Below, one piece after another: positions 9,163 to 18,357 of a stretch of 64,000 bases of DNA (positions are counted from its first letter, which is position 1; the number at the start of each line of letters is the position of its first letter). Under the pieces are notes generated by a model. That model had not been told where the DNA came from and searched no databases. It was given only the letters and a program-made list of their open reading frames with translations. The translations under genes were made by a program, and so were the position numbers. This stretch comes from G965207345 sp965207345 (GTDB taxonomy: Bacteria > Pseudomonadota > Gammaproteobacteria > PS1 > Pseudothioglobaceae), in the NCBI GenBank assembly GCA_965207345.1, contig OZ242280.1:930001-994000 (forward strand), read 5' to 3'.

Positions 9163-9216
9163 AAATGCTTTTTAAGGATCTTATCTATAAAAAACACCAC
9201 CGATGAGGTCGGCTTG
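9163..9216 (-). repeat. Right terminal inverted repeat of the OMP segment
   Basis: Read on the minus strand from 9216, this sequence starts CAAGCC and ends AAAAAGCATTT, like the other three end repeats. It carries several substitutions and small indels relative to them. The bases from 9036 to here are also similar to the minus strand of 53916-54100, so the whole tail of the gene is shared with the 54-kb element. Confidence 0.65.
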
Positions 9217-9274
9217 ATATTTGTAATGCTGTTTTGTTTTAAATGATGCGCCATAATACGATAAGAGACGACTT

Positions 9275-11572
9275 GTGCAACAATCTATAAAACAAGATAC
9301 AACAAACACCATACAAGTCATTAAGCGAGATGGTAGAGCAGAATCACTTGATATGGAAAAAATCCACAGAGTAGTAACATGGGCGGCCGATGGCTTAGTT
9401 AATGTTTCTGTATCTCAAGTTGAGATTAATTCCCAGCTTGCCTTTTTTCACGGTATTAAAACCGAAGACATCCATGAGACAATTATTAAATCAGCTGCTG
9501 ATTTAATCTCAACTGATGTGCCTGATTATCAATACTTAGCCGCACGTTTAACTGTTTTTCACTTGCGTAAAAAAGCCTTTAAACAATTTGAACCACCACA
9601 TTTATTGACACAAATTAAAACATGTATTGAACTTGGTGTTTATGATGATGATATTTTAAAGCATTACAGCGAAGATGAAATTAACATACTGAATTCTTAT
9701 CTTGACCATACAAGAGATATGCAATTTAGCTATGCAGCTGTTAAACAACTAGAAGGTAAATATTTAGTACAAAATAGAACAACGGGTGATATTTTTGAAA
9801 GTGCCCAATTCTTGTATTTACTAGTTGGTATGTGTTTATTCCATTCATATAATAAACTAACGCGTCTTAGCCTTGTGAAACAATTCTATGATGCCTCTTC
9901 CACTTTTAAAATATCCCTGCCAACACCAATTATGTCTGGTGTGCGTACAAAGACAAGGCAGTTTTCTTCTTGTGTGCTTATTGAAGCTGATGATGATCTA
10001 GATTCTATCAATGCTGCTGCTGGAGCGATTGTTAAATATGTTTCACAGCGTGCTGGTATTGGTATCAATGGTGGGCGTATTCGTGCACTTGGTAGCCCTA
10101 TTAGGGGTGGTGAGGCGACTCATACAGGCTGTATTCCATTTTATAAACATTTTCATAGTGCAGTTAAGAGTTGTTCTCAAGGTGGTGTGCGTGGAGGTGC
10201 TGCAACGTTATTCTATCCTATTTGGCATTTAGAAGTTGAAGATTTATTAGTATTAAAAAATAATACAGGCACTGAGGAAAATCGTATTCGTCATCTTGAC
10301 TATGGAGTGCAATTTAATCAATTAATGTATCAGAGATTTTTAGATGATGCTAGTATCACACTTTTTAGTCCAAACGAAGTAGCTGATTTATACGAAACCT
10401 TCTTTACAGATGTAGTGCGTTTTGAGGAACTTTATTTACGCTATGAAGCTGATAAGACATTACGCAAAAGAACACTAAATGCACGTGATTTATTTGCTAA
10501 GTTTATGCAAGAGCGTGCAAATACTGGCAGAATTTATTTGCAAAATGTAGACCACTGCAATACACATAGTGCCTTTGATGCAAAACGTGCACCTGTTCGT
10601 CAGAGTAATTTATGTATGGAGATTACTCTGCCTACTAAACCACTTTATTCTATAGAAGATACAAATGGTGAAATCGCACTTTGCACACTCTCAGCAGTTA
10701 ATTTAGGTGCGATGACAAGTTTAGATGAATTGCAATCAACGACAGAAATTCTAGTGCGTGCTCTTGATGCCTTACTGGATTATCAAAATTATCCAATCCC
10801 CGCTGCAAAGAAAGCAAGTCAAGGTAGGAGGACTTTAGGAATTGGTGTGACAAACTTTGCCTATTATCTGGCAAAAAATAATGTTAAATTCTCTGATGGC
10901 AGTGCTAATCAATTAGTGCACCAAACTTTTGAAGCTCTTCAATACTATGCTATCAAGGCTTCTGTGAAATTAGCAAAAGAGTTTGGTGCGTGTACCTTTT
11001 TTGATGATACAAACTATTCAAAAGGAATCTTACCAATTGATACTTATAAAAAAGACATTGATGAATTTGCTCTTTATGACTTACGTCTAGACTGGGAAGG
11101 ATTGCGCACAGACATTAAGAAGTTTGGTATGCGTAATTCAACACTCACAGCACTAATGCCATGTGAGACTTCAAGCCAAATCAGTAATTCCACTAACGGC
11201 ATTGAACCACCAAGAGGTTTTGTCTCTATTAAACAAAGTAAAGATGGTATTCTTAAACAAATCGTGCCTGATTATCAAATACTAAAAGATAAATACGAAC
11301 TACTATGGGAAATTACTGATAACGAAGGAATTTTAAGATTATGTGCCATTATGCAAAAGTTTATTGACCAATCTATTTCTACAAATACACATTATGACCC
11401 CTCACACTTTGCAGGCATGGTGCCTATAAAGTTATTATTAACTGATGTATTAAAGGCTTACAAATACGGCATTAAAACACTGTATTATCATATTACACGT
11501 GATGGTGCTGATGATGAAAGCGTCAGTAGGAATAAAGCCGATGAATGTATTGATGGTGTTTGTAAGTTATGA
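9275..11572 (+). CDS. nrdA: Ribonucleoside-diphosphate reductase, alpha subunit (class Ia)
   Basis: This 765-aa catalytic subunit makes deoxyribonucleotides from ribonucleoside diphosphates. An N-terminal ATP-cone (about residues 12-100) provides allosteric control, and the (beta/alpha)10 barrel follows. The C-terminal tail CIDGVCKL has the swinging redox cysteines Cys758 and Cys763, as in class I enzymes reduced by thioredoxin or glutaredoxin. It starts at GTG 9275. It heads a cluster with phhB, nrdB and a ferredoxin, so its radical-bearing partner is encoded close by. Confidence 0.97.
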   Translation: MQQSIKQDTTNTIQVIKRDGRAESLDMEKIHRVVTWAADGLVNVSVSQVEINSQLAFFHGIKTEDIHETIIKSAADLISTDVPDYQYLAARLTVFHLRKKAFKQFEPPHLLTQIKTCIELGVYDDDILKHYSEDEINILNSYLDHTRDMQFSYAAVKQLEGKYLVQNRTTGDIFESAQFLYLLVGMCLFHSYNKLTRLSLVKQFYDASSTFKISLPTPIMSGVRTKTRQFSSCVLIEADDDLDSINAAAGAIVKYVSQRAGIGINGGRIRALGSPIRGGEATHTGCIPFYKHFHSAVKSCSQGGVRGGAATLFYPIWHLEVEDLLVLKNNTGTEENRIRHLDYGVQFNQLMYQRFLDDASITLFSPNEVADLYETFFTDVVRFEELYLRYEADKTLRKRTLNARDLFAKFMQERANTGRIYLQNVDHCNTHSAFDAKRAPVRQSNLCMEITLPTKPLYSIEDTNGEIALCTLSAVNLGAMTSLDELQSTTEILVRALDALLDYQNYPIPAAKKASQGRRTLGIGVTNFAYYLAKNNVKFSDGSANQLVHQTFEALQYYAIKASVKLAKEFGACTFFDDTNYSKGILPIDTYKKDIDEFALYDLRLDWEGLRTDIKKFGMRNSTLTALMPCETSSQISNSTNGIEPPRGFVSIKQSKDGILKQIVPDYQILKDKYELLWEITDNEGILRLCAIMQKFIDQSISTNTHYDPSHFAGMVPIKLLLTDVLKAYKYGIKTLYYHITRDGADDESVSRNKADECIDGVCKL

Positions 11573-11791
11573 TTTGTGAGGTAATACTGAGTAGGTTTTT
11601 GTTTCAAGATTTAGTTGTTGTAAAATTCGAAATAACTCAATTTACAATATGGAAAATTATATATAATTTCCCATAGAATATTGACCAGAGCCATATTAAC
11701 TAGATATTTAACACGAAAAAAGCTTACAGTCCTTTTATATATAAGGATAAGTACCTGGCCCAAAATTAACAAAGATATAAGGATATAGAAA

Positions 11792-12043
11792 ATGGAATCA
11801 CCTAAAGATTGGCAGTTAGTGGAAAATAAATTATATCGTCAGTTTATTTTTGCAGATTTTACACAAGCGTTTGCATTTATGATGCGTGTTGGATTTTTAG
11901 CTGAAAAACACAATCATCATCCGAATTGGGATAATAGTTATAAAACAGTTAATATTTATTTGACTACGCACGAAGCAGGTGATGTTATCACTGAAAAAGA
12001 TATTAATTTAGCACTTGCTATAAATAAAATCATTATAACTTAG
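11792..12043 (+). CDS. phhB: Pterin-4a-carbinolamine dehydratase
   Basis: This small 83-aa enzyme has the family signature EKHNHHP at residues 38-44, followed by the TTHEAGDVITEKD segment. The family dehydrates 4a-hydroxytetrahydropterin, recycling the cofactor of aromatic amino-acid hydroxylases, and in some bacteria it acts in molybdopterin or folate-related roles. No hydroxylase lies nearby. It sits between nrdA and nrdB and its stop codon is only 3 bases before the nrdB start, so it is co-transcribed with nrdB. A good AAGGA ribosome site lies upstream of ATG 11792. Confidence 0.9.
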   Translation: MESPKDWQLVENKLYRQFIFADFTQAFAFMMRVGFLAEKHNHHPNWDNSYKTVNIYLTTHEAGDVITEKDINLALAINKIIIT

Positions 12044-12046
12044 CAT

Positions 12047-13177
12047 ATGTCATACAATATCTTTAATAAGGAAAGTATCAATACACTCATACAGCCAATG
12101 TTTTTTGGTGAGTCTGTCAATATTGCCCGTTTTGATAAACAGAAATTTAATATTTTTGAAAATTTGACTGAGAAACAGCTTTCTTTCTTTTGGCGACCAG
12201 AAGAAATTGATATTAGCAAAGACCGTATTGATTTTTCAAAATTACTGTCGCACGAAAAACATATTTTTATTAGCAATCTGCAGTATCAAATCTTATTAGA
12301 TAGCGTGCAAGGTCGTTCACCTAGTATTGCATTTCTGCCTATTGTCTCACTGCCAGAATTAGAAAATTGGATTGAAACTTGGTCTTTTTCAGAAACTGTT
12401 CACTCACGTAGTTATACGCATATTATTCGTGGCATCATTAATGAGCCAGGTGTAATATTTGATGACATCACTAAAACAGAGCATATTGTAGAACGGGCTG
12501 AAAGTGTATCTAAACATTACAATGATTTAATCTTATATACTCAGGCTTATTTATTACATGGTGAAGGCAAGTACTCTTTTCAAGGGAAGATAATAGATAT
12601 TAATTTATATAGCCTCAAGGTAAAGCTCTATTTAACCTTAATGTCAGTTAATATTTTAGAAGCCATTCGCTTTTATGTGAGTTTTGCCTGCTCATTTGCA
12701 TTCGCTGAACGCAAGATTATGGAAGGCAATGCGAAAATTATCAAACTTATTGCTAGAGACGAAGCACTACACCTATCAGGCACGCAACACATGCTTAATT
12801 TAATGAGAACTAATAAAGATGATACGGATATGGCATCTATTGCAAAAGATTATAAAAATGAGGTCAGAGAGATGTTTGTACAAGCATGTAATCAAGAAAA
12901 GAGTTGGGCGGACTATTTATTTAAAGATGGTTCAATGATTGGCTTAAATGCAGAGATTCTTAAACAATATTTGGAGTATATTACCAATATCAGAATGTCA
13001 GCACTGAACTTAGAACCAATCTTTAAAAGATGCACTAATCCCCTACCATGGATTAATCATTGGCTAGATTCAGATAATGTACAAGTTGCTCCACAAGAAA
13101 CTGAAATAACTTCGTATCTAGTAAGTGCTATTGATAAATCAATCAAAAGAGATGATTTTAATGATTTTAAACTTTAG
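12047..13177 (+). CDS. nrdB: Ribonucleoside-diphosphate reductase, beta subunit (class Ia)
   Basis: This 376-aa ferritin-like subunit carries the di-iron centre and tyrosyl radical used by NrdA. The sequence follows E. coli NrdB closely (HEKHIFISNLQYQ, QGRSPSIAFLP, SETVHSRSYTHII). Tyr123 in SRSYTHII matches the radical tyrosine, and the metal-binding glutamate and histidine motifs are in place. The presence of the tyrosine makes class Ia, not Ic, the best reading. The ferredoxin gene 12 bases downstream supports radical maintenance. Confidence 0.97.
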   Translation: MSYNIFNKESINTLIQPMFFGESVNIARFDKQKFNIFENLTEKQLSFFWRPEEIDISKDRIDFSKLLSHEKHIFISNLQYQILLDSVQGRSPSIAFLPIVSLPELENWIETWSFSETVHSRSYTHIIRGIINEPGVIFDDITKTEHIVERAESVSKHYNDLILYTQAYLLHGEGKYSFQGKIIDINLYSLKVKLYLTLMSVNILEAIRFYVSFACSFAFAERKIMEGNAKIIKLIARDEALHLSGTQHMLNLMRTNKDDTDMASIAKDYKNEVREMFVQACNQEKSWADYLFKDGSMIGLNAEILKQYLEYITNIRMSALNLEPIFKRCTNPLPWINHWLDSDNVQVAPQETEITSYLVSAIDKSIKRDDFNDFKL

Positions 13178-13189
13178 TTCCTTACTCTG

Positions 13190-13453
13190 ATGTTTACAGT
13201 TGTATTTACAGATGCATATAAAAATAAAAAGACACTTTATATTGAGGGCGAAGCATCGCTACTTAGCGAATTAGAAAAAGAAAATATTGTCATTAATCAT
13301 AGTTGCCGTCAAGGAAACTGCGGACATTGTATTTTAAAACTAACGCATGGTGAAGTACGTCACAATGAATCGCTTGTGCCACTTGGTCAAAATGAAATTC
13401 TTGCTTGTCAATCTGTTCCAGTTAGCGATATTAGTATCTGCATTATCACTTAA
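13190..13453 (+). CDS. yfaE: YfaE-type 2Fe-2S ferredoxin
   Basis: This 87-aa plant-type ferredoxin has ligands Cys39, Cys44, Cys47 and Cys73 (SCRQGNCGHC and LACQS). In E. coli, YfaE lies beside nrdB and supplies electrons to assemble or repair the di-iron tyrosyl radical of NrdB. The same neighbourhood here makes that role likely. It starts at ATG 13190, shortly after nrdB. Confidence 0.9.
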   Translation: MFTVVFTDAYKNKKTLYIEGEASLLSELEKENIVINHSCRQGNCGHCILKLTHGEVRHNESLVPLGQNEILACQSVPVSDISICIIT

Positions 13454-13622
13454 TTTCATACCATAACTTATTGCTTTATCAATTATTGCATTTTTTACAC
13501 TTTTATTTCTTGGCACTACAAAGCACTGTTAGTTTGACGCATCTCAATTTGCTGCCTTTTAAAGATTATTTGCTTTTACAATAATTATCCACTTAGATTT
13601 TAAGTGTTTGCAGATTTTAGCA

Positions 13623-14264
13623 TTAAAGACGCATGCCAAAAATATCGCTACCGATGCGCATCATGGTGCTACCTGCTTTAATTGCCATTATCATATCTGC
13701 TGACATTCCCATTGAAAGTGTGTCAAGTGCAGGATAATTTTTTTTAATTTTTGCCATTTTTTCAAATGATTCTTTGCTATTTTTAATATCAGGAATACAC
13801 ATAAAACCACGCAATTTAAGACGTTCCAATTTTTTTATTTCAAAGATAAAATCATCAATTCCAGATGCTAAAATTCCTGATTTTGTGGGCGAATTATCAA
13901 TATTAATTTGCAGACAAATATTAAGTTTTATCATATTTTTAGGACGTGCTGTATTTAATTTTTTAGCAATTTTTAGGCGCGAAACGCTCTGCACCCAAGC
14001 AAAATTACTAGCAATTTCTTTGGTTTTATTTGCTTGAATATCACCAATAAAATGCCAAATTAAATGATAGGCTTTGAGCGCATTTATTTTAATCAATGCT
14101 TCTTGCAGATAATTTTCAGCAAAATGCTTTTGCCCTGCGCTAATTGCTTGTTTTAATTTTGCAATGGCTTGTGTTTTACTAACAGCAATAAGTGTAACAT
14201 TTTTATCAGGTGAAACTGTCTTGATTTCATTTCTGATATGCGCAATATTTTTTTTAATTGACAT
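13623..14264 (-). CDS. yggS: PLP homeostasis protein (YggS/PROSC family)
   Basis: This 213-aa, single-domain PLP-binding protein resembles the N-terminal barrel of alanine racemase. The PLP-binding lysine is Lys30 in LIAVSK. The family has no strong catalytic activity and buffers pyridoxal phosphate in the cytoplasm. I chose ATG 14264 over the longer upstream start because it overlaps the stop codon of the preceding pyrK-like gene (TAATG), a typical translational coupling. Confidence 0.9.
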   Translation of the reverse strand: MSIKKNIAHIRNEIKTVSPDKNVTLIAVSKTQAIAKLKQAISAGQKHFAENYLQEALIKINALKAYHLIWHFIGDIQANKTKEIASNFAWVQSVSRLKIAKKLNTARPKNMIKLNICLQINIDNSPTKSGILASGIDDFIFEIKKLERLKLRGFMCIPDIKNSKESFEKMAKIKKNYPALDTLSMGMSADMIMAIKAGSTMMRIGSDIFGMRL

Positions 14265-15172
14265 TAGAAAATATGTTTTGCAAAAAAAACTGGGCCATCT
14301 ACACAAACACGCTGCATCATTATGTATGCATTTTTTTGATTTAAGCTTTTTTCATTTATATTAGTTTTCTCCAGGGGATTTTTAACTTCAATTGCACAAC
14401 CCGCACAACCACCGGTAGCACATGCCATATATTCTTCTAAGGATATTTGTGCTTCTAAGTCATAAAATCTAGCTAATCTTGCCACTGCTTTTAACATTAT
14501 CTGAGGCCCGCAGGCATAAATTTCCACTTCTGCTAATTCTTCTTTTGTTAAATTTTTGAGATAAGCTTCTGCTAATTCTGTTGTATAACCTTGAAAAACA
14601 CATGGATAATTTTCACAACTTGTTAGAGATGATGCAATACCCCAATTTTCAAGTAATTTCATAGCACAGCTTGCTTTTAGGTGAGGGTTATTTAGCTTAC
14701 TTTTAACAGTTATAAATGGAAATGGAATTTCTGAGCCAAGAATAACAAAAGGTTTAAGACCTACATTATGTCTTATTTGCTGTGCTAAACAAACTACAGG
14801 AGGAATGCCTAAACCACCGCCTATAAGCAACGGTCTTTTTTTTTCTGTGTTATTGCGAAAGCCATTCCCAATGGGTCCTAGTACTGATAAATAATCTCCC
14901 GCTTTTTGCTCACTCAATTTTTTCGTGCCTGAACCAACAATTTTATAAAGCAAGTCAATATTACCTTTTTTGCCGTCAGCCAACATAATTGACATAGGTC
15001 GTCTAAGAGGTAAAGAGGCATCACAACTTAAATGCACAAATTGCCCAGCTTTAGCACGTTTTGCAATACTTGGTGCTTCCAGGCTTAAGATAAATTGCTC
15101 ACCTGCAAATTTTTGCTGCGAGCGTATTTTACAATTTAGATATTCAATGGTGTTATGATGTGATTTTTGCAT
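14264..15172 (-). CDS. pyrK: Dihydroorotate dehydrogenase electron-transfer subunit-like (PyrK)
   Basis: This 302-aa oxidoreductase has an N-terminal FAD-binding barrel (RRPMSIM near residue 60), a central NAD-binding part (LLIGGGLGIPP), and a C-terminal 2Fe-2S site made by cysteines in CATGGCAGC and RVCVDGPVF. This is the layout of PyrK, which passes electrons from dihydroorotate dehydrogenase to NAD. No pyrD is adjacent. It may serve a distant pyrD or act in another flavin-dependent redox reaction. It is coupled to yggS downstream. Confidence 0.85.
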   Translation of the reverse strand: MQKSHHNTIEYLNCKIRSQQKFAGEQFILSLEAPSIAKRAKAGQFVHLSCDASLPLRRPMSIMLADGKKGNIDLLYKIVGSGTKKLSEQKAGDYLSVLGPIGNGFRNNTEKKRPLLIGGGLGIPPVVCLAQQIRHNVGLKPFVILGSEIPFPFITVKSKLNNPHLKASCAMKLLENWGIASSLTSCENYPCVFQGYTTELAEAYLKNLTKEELAEVEIYACGPQIMLKAVARLARFYDLEAQISLEEYMACATGGCAGCAIEVKNPLEKTNINEKSLNQKNAYIMMQRVCVDGPVFFAKHIF

Positions 15173-15187
15173 TAATATGCTATATTT

Positions 15188-16063
15188 CTAAGCACTTGTA
15201 ATTAAAGTGCCAATGCCTTTGTCTGTGAAAATTTCTAGCAAAACTGCGTGCGGTTTCTGTCCATCAATAATATGTGCCTGTTTAATGCCATGAGCCACTG
15301 CTGACATTGCGCATTTAATTTTGGGCAGCATGCCACTGTGAATAGTTTTATTTTTAATAAGCGTATTTATTTTTTTCGCATTTAATCCTGTGAGCAGTTT
15401 ACCGGATTTATCAAGAACACCACACGTATTAGTGAGTAAAATTAGTTTTTCTGCACCGAGTGCTTGTGCAAGACTGCCTGCTACTAAATCTGCATTGATA
15501 TTATAAGAGAAGCCATCTGTGCCAACACCGATAGGTGCAACGACAGGAATAAAATCACCTTTTAATAATAATAAAATAATAGAAGTATCAATTTTATCCA
15601 CAGAACCAACATGCCCTAAATCAATAATTTCTGAAGTAGGTGTGATATTTTTTGTTAATTTTTTAGCAGTAATTAGAGCACCGTCTTTTCCTGTAAGGCC
15701 AATAGAATGGCCGCCATGTTGATGAATAAGGTTAACAATTTCTTTATTTACCAGGCCACCAAGTACCATTTCTACGACATCCATTGTTTCGCTATCAGTG
15801 ACGCGCATACCATCAATAAAATTACTTTTTTTACCAATTTTTTTTAAAATATCACCAATTTGTGGACCTCCGCCATGGACTATAATTGGATTCATTCCTA
15901 CGGATTTCATAAGTACAATATCACGCGCAAAGCTACGTTTTAGTGTTTTATCAACCATTGCATTACCGCCATATTTGATAACAATAGTTTTATTTTGAAA
16001 TTTTTGGATATAAGGCAATGCTTCGGCTAAGATACGTACTGTTTCTGTGCTCTTTTTAGACAT
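15188..16063 (-). CDS. argB: Acetylglutamate kinase
   Basis: This 291-aa amino-acid kinase phosphorylates N-acetylglutamate in arginine synthesis. The motifs are the N-terminal phosphate-binding IVIKYGGNAM (about residue 27), HGGGPQI (about 63), and SGMLPKIKCA near the C-terminus. The length is normal for the family. It is 15 bases upstream of the pyrK-like gene and in the same direction, linking arginine and pyrimidine synthesis genes in one transcript. Confidence 0.96.
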   Translation of the reverse strand: MSKKSTETVRILAEALPYIQKFQNKTIVIKYGGNAMVDKTLKRSFARDIVLMKSVGMNPIIVHGGGPQIGDILKKIGKKSNFIDGMRVTDSETMDVVEMVLGGLVNKEIVNLIHQHGGHSIGLTGKDGALITAKKLTKNITPTSEIIDLGHVGSVDKIDTSIILLLLKGDFIPVVAPIGVGTDGFSYNINADLVAGSLAQALGAEKLILLTNTCGVLDKSGKLLTGLNAKKINTLIKNKTIHSGMLPKIKCAMSAVAHGIKQAHIIDGQKPHAVLLEIFTDKGIGTLITSA

Positions 16064-16201
16064 TTATTTTTTTAGTATTGATGGTTGCTAAACCGCGCCA
16101 TTTTATATTGTTTAAAAATTATGTTTATGATTGAAAGGAAGTTTATAAAAAGAAATAAGCGAGTATTTTTTAAAAATTGTATATTCTTGATTTATTTTAA
16201 T

Positions 16202-17026
16202 TTATTTTAACTCGTCAAACTCTGCCTCAATTTTTTCCATTTCTTCGTCTAAATTTTCGTCTGTGTCTTTTTTTTGTTTTTGACGCTTTTTGTAAAATAA
16301 TTCAAAAAATACTAATCCCAGCTCAAATAATATCCACATTGGTATAGCGATAAGTATTTGCGAAATAATATCAGGCGGGGTCAGTAACATGCCAATGGCA
16401 AAAGCACCTATGATAATATAAGGTCGGTTGTGTTTTAATTTTTGCACATTAGTTGCTCCAGTTATTAATAACAACATCGTAGCAACAGGCACTTCAAAAG
16501 CAACACCAAAAGCAAAAGATAATTTTAAAACAAAATCTAAATAATACTGAATATCAGGTGAGACAGCAACGATGCTAGGACCCACACTGACTAAAAAATC
16601 AAAAACAATGGGAAATACCACAAAATAAGAAAATGCTAACCCTGCATAAAATAATATAGTGCTAGAAACCACCAGCGGTATGATAAGTTGTTTTTCGCGC
16701 TTGTATAACGCAGGTGCAACATAAGCCCATATTTTATAAAGTAAATAAGGCATAGCAATATACACTGAGAAAATAAGTATCATTTTAAGTGGTGTTAAAA
16801 AGGGTGATATTACGCCAATTGCAATAATATTTGCTTCGCTTGGCATCACTGCTATGATAGGTAGTGCAATGAGCTCATAAACTTCGTTTGCAAAAGGAAG
16901 TAAACACAAAAAAATAATTAAAATTGCCAACGTAGAATGTGCCAGCGTGTTTCTAAGTTCCACCAGATGTTCTACGATAGACATTTTTTTTACGTCTATC
17001 TCATCCCCAGTTTTTTTGTTCATCAC
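16202..17026 (-). CDS. tatC: Sec-independent protein translocase TatC
   Basis: This 274-aa protein has six membrane segments and is the twin-arginine signal receptor of the Tat system, which exports folded proteins. The N-terminal SIVEHLVELRNTL motif and the FEVPVATMLL segment are TatC hallmarks. The C-terminal tail is highly charged (KKRQKQKKDTDENLDEEMEKIEAEFDE) and longer than in E. coli. It follows tatB by 27 bases in a hisI-hisE-tatA-tatB-tatC operon. Confidence 0.96.
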   Translation of the reverse strand: MMNKKTGDEIDVKKMSIVEHLVELRNTLAHSTLAILIIFLCLLPFANEVYELIALPIIAVMPSEANIIAIGVISPFLTPLKMILIFSVYIAMPYLLYKIWAYVAPALYKREKQLIIPLVVSSTILFYAGLAFSYFVVFPIVFDFLVSVGPSIVAVSPDIQYYLDFVLKLSFAFGVAFEVPVATMLLLITGATNVQKLKHNRPYIIIGAFAIGMLLTPPDIISQILIAIPMWILFELGLVFFELFYKKRQKQKKDTDENLDEEMEKIEAEFDELK

Positions 17027-17053
17027 TAATTTTTTAAAATATTTTTGCGAGAG

Positions 17054-17329
17054 TTATTTTTTATCCGTTTCTACGCTTTCTTTAATATCTCCAACCTCTT
17101 TTACTATCTCAATAATTTTTTTATTTTCATCCTCTAAAGCCAAGTGTTTTTTGAGTGATTCAGGTTCCAATTCATCTTGAAACTCATTTTGCATGTGATT
17201 CATAAAATGACGCATTCGGCGCATATAATAACCCGCTTTTTGTGCTAATTTCAGCAAACGATCAGGTCCGACAATAAGTAAACCGATTACACCAATGAGT
17301 GTGATTTCCAAAAAGCCAATATCAAACAT
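17054..17329 (-). CDS. tatB: Sec-independent translocase subunit TatB
   Basis: This 91-aa protein has one N-terminal membrane helix with the TatB pattern MFDIGFLEITLIGVIGLLIVGP, shown in part as MFDIGFLEI and LLIVGPDRLL. An amphipathic helix and a charged tail follow. TatB forms the twin-arginine signal receptor with TatC. It is shorter than E. coli TatB, but still has the conserved Glu8 and Pro22. It sits between tatA and tatC. Confidence 0.93.
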   Translation of the reverse strand: MFDIGFLEITLIGVIGLLIVGPDRLLKLAQKAGYYMRRMRHFMNHMQNEFQDELEPESLKKHLALEDENKKIIEIVKEVGDIKESVETDKK

Positions 17330-17358
17330 TTTTTTTCAATATAAAATCTCTAAAAATA

Positions 17359-17565
17359 TTATTTTTTCGCTTCTTTTTCTTCTTCAACAATCTTAGCATC
17401 TAATATTTCATCGGACGTATTTTTAGAGTATTTTTCATCGCTCATAGATTTTTTAAAACCTCTAATAGCTGAACCTAAATCTCCACCTAAGTTTTTCAAA
17501 CGTTTGCCGCCAAAAATTAGTAACACAATAGCTAGTACAATCAGTAATTCCCACATACCTGGCAT
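17359..17565 (-). CDS. tatA: Sec-independent translocase subunit TatA
   Basis: This 68-aa protein has one membrane helix ending in LLIFGGKRLKNLGGDLGSAI, the TatA signature with the FG hinge before the amphipathic helix. The charged tail is short. TatA oligomerises to form the export path for folded proteins. The N-terminus MPGMWELLIVL supports the start at 17565, and a TTCTCC (GGAGAA on the coding strand) ribosome site lies just upstream. Confidence 0.94.
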   Translation of the reverse strand: MPGMWELLIVLAIVLLIFGGKRLKNLGGDLGSAIRGFKKSMSDEKYSKNTSDEILDAKIVEEEKEAKK

Positions 17566-17588
17566 TATCTTTCTCCTTATATATTTTC

Positions 17589-17981
17589 TTATATTTTTGT
17601 TTCTTTTTTAATTTTTAATTTTATTTTTTTATGAGCAGTAGAGGAGTGCAGACTGCGGTTTTTTTTTTCTGTGAAGCCAGAAATGCCAAAACGTTTGCTT
17701 AACTCATCTGCTACTTCATGTGTGCTGATATTTTTATGACAGAGTAAAACCAAAGTATGAAACCATAAATCTGCTATTTCATAAATAAGCTCAATGCGCT
17801 TATTATTCTTAGTGGCAATAATGACTTCAGAGGCTTCTTCGCCAATTTTTTTTAAAATACTATCGTCTCCTAATTTATATAAATTTGCAACATAAGATTT
17901 ATTATTAGTATTAGTCTTTCTCATCATAAGCACACGCTCTAATTGCATAAAAATATCACCTATTTGTTGGTGGTTATTCAT
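17589..17981 (-). CDS. hisE: Phosphoribosyl-ATP pyrophosphatase
   Basis: This 130-aa enzyme carries out the second step of histidine synthesis, removing pyrophosphate from phosphoribosyl-ATP. The KKIGEEASEVIIATKN motif and the EIADLWFHTLVLL motif are the metal-binding helices of the MazG-like fold. Its start overlaps the end of hisI by 8 bases. In many bacteria HisI and HisE are fused, but here they are separate. The start is probably ATG 17981, or an internal ATG at MQLERVL that gives a shorter N-terminus. Confidence 0.94.
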   Translation of the reverse strand: MNNHQQIGDIFMQLERVLMMRKTNTNNKSYVANLYKLGDDSILKKIGEEASEVIIATKNNKRIELIYEIADLWFHTLVLLCHKNISTHEVADELSKRFGISGFTEKKNRSLHSSTAHKKIKLKIKKETKI

Positions 17982-18357
17982 AAATTTCTTCTGGGTTTTT
18001 GATAACGTCTAAGGTAGTTTGCCATGTTTTATTGTGTGTTAATGCACGAAAAAAACACGATTTACGACCTGTATGACAACTGATGCCACCTATTTGTTTA
18101 ACTTGTAGCAAAATTACATCACCATCGCAGTCAGTAAGCAGGCGTTTAATAGTTTGTCTATAACCAGACTGCTCCCCTTTATGCCATAAATTTTGACGCG
18201 ATCTGGAGTAATAGACCACCTGTTTTTTTTTAATACTAAGTTCAAGTGCTTCCTTGTTCATCCAAGCAAACATCAGTATTTGCCCACTTCTTTCATCTTG
18301 TGTGATAACAGGAATAAGCCCTTCTTGATTGAATTTTAATTCTTTTAAATAACTCAT
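17974..18357 (-). CDS. hisI: Phosphoribosyl-AMP cyclohydrolase
   Basis: This 127-aa zinc enzyme opens the adenine ring of phosphoribosyl-AMP in histidine synthesis. Visible motifs are MFAWMNKEAL, YYSRSRQNLWHKGEQSG, DCDGD and the zinc cysteine segment SCHTGRKSCF. It is the first gene of the hisI-hisE-tatABC operon. No other his genes are in the window. Confidence 0.96.
   Translation of the reverse strand: MSYLKELKFNQEGLIPVITQDERSGQILMFAWMNKEALELSIKKKQVVYYSRSRQNLWHKGEQSGYRQTIKRLLTDCDGDVILLQVKQIGGISCHTGRKSCFFRALTHNKTWQTTLDVIKNPEEIYE

Larger units (their letters stand above)
5885..9216 (+). mobile_element. Inverted-repeat-bounded segment carrying an outer-membrane protein gene
   Basis: The segment begins with a 53-bp sequence (5885-5937) whose diverged inverted copy lies at 9163-9216. 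Between them are a noncoding or decayed stretch, an orphan copy of the outer-membrane gene's 3' end (6175-6285), the full gene (6425-9043), and a 120-base tail. The same end sequences bracket the 0.58-kb element at 53916-54497, which lacks the gene. No transposase is encoded inside. I could not see a clear target duplication here. The reading as a composite or passenger-carrying transposon-like unit is inferred from the comparison with the 54-kb copy. Confidence 0.6.

Noticed and set aside
5877..9225. Target-site duplication around the long OMP segment
   Set aside because: Bases next to the two ends (CACTATATTCATG and ATATTTGTAATG) share only a few letters; I do not claim a duplication.
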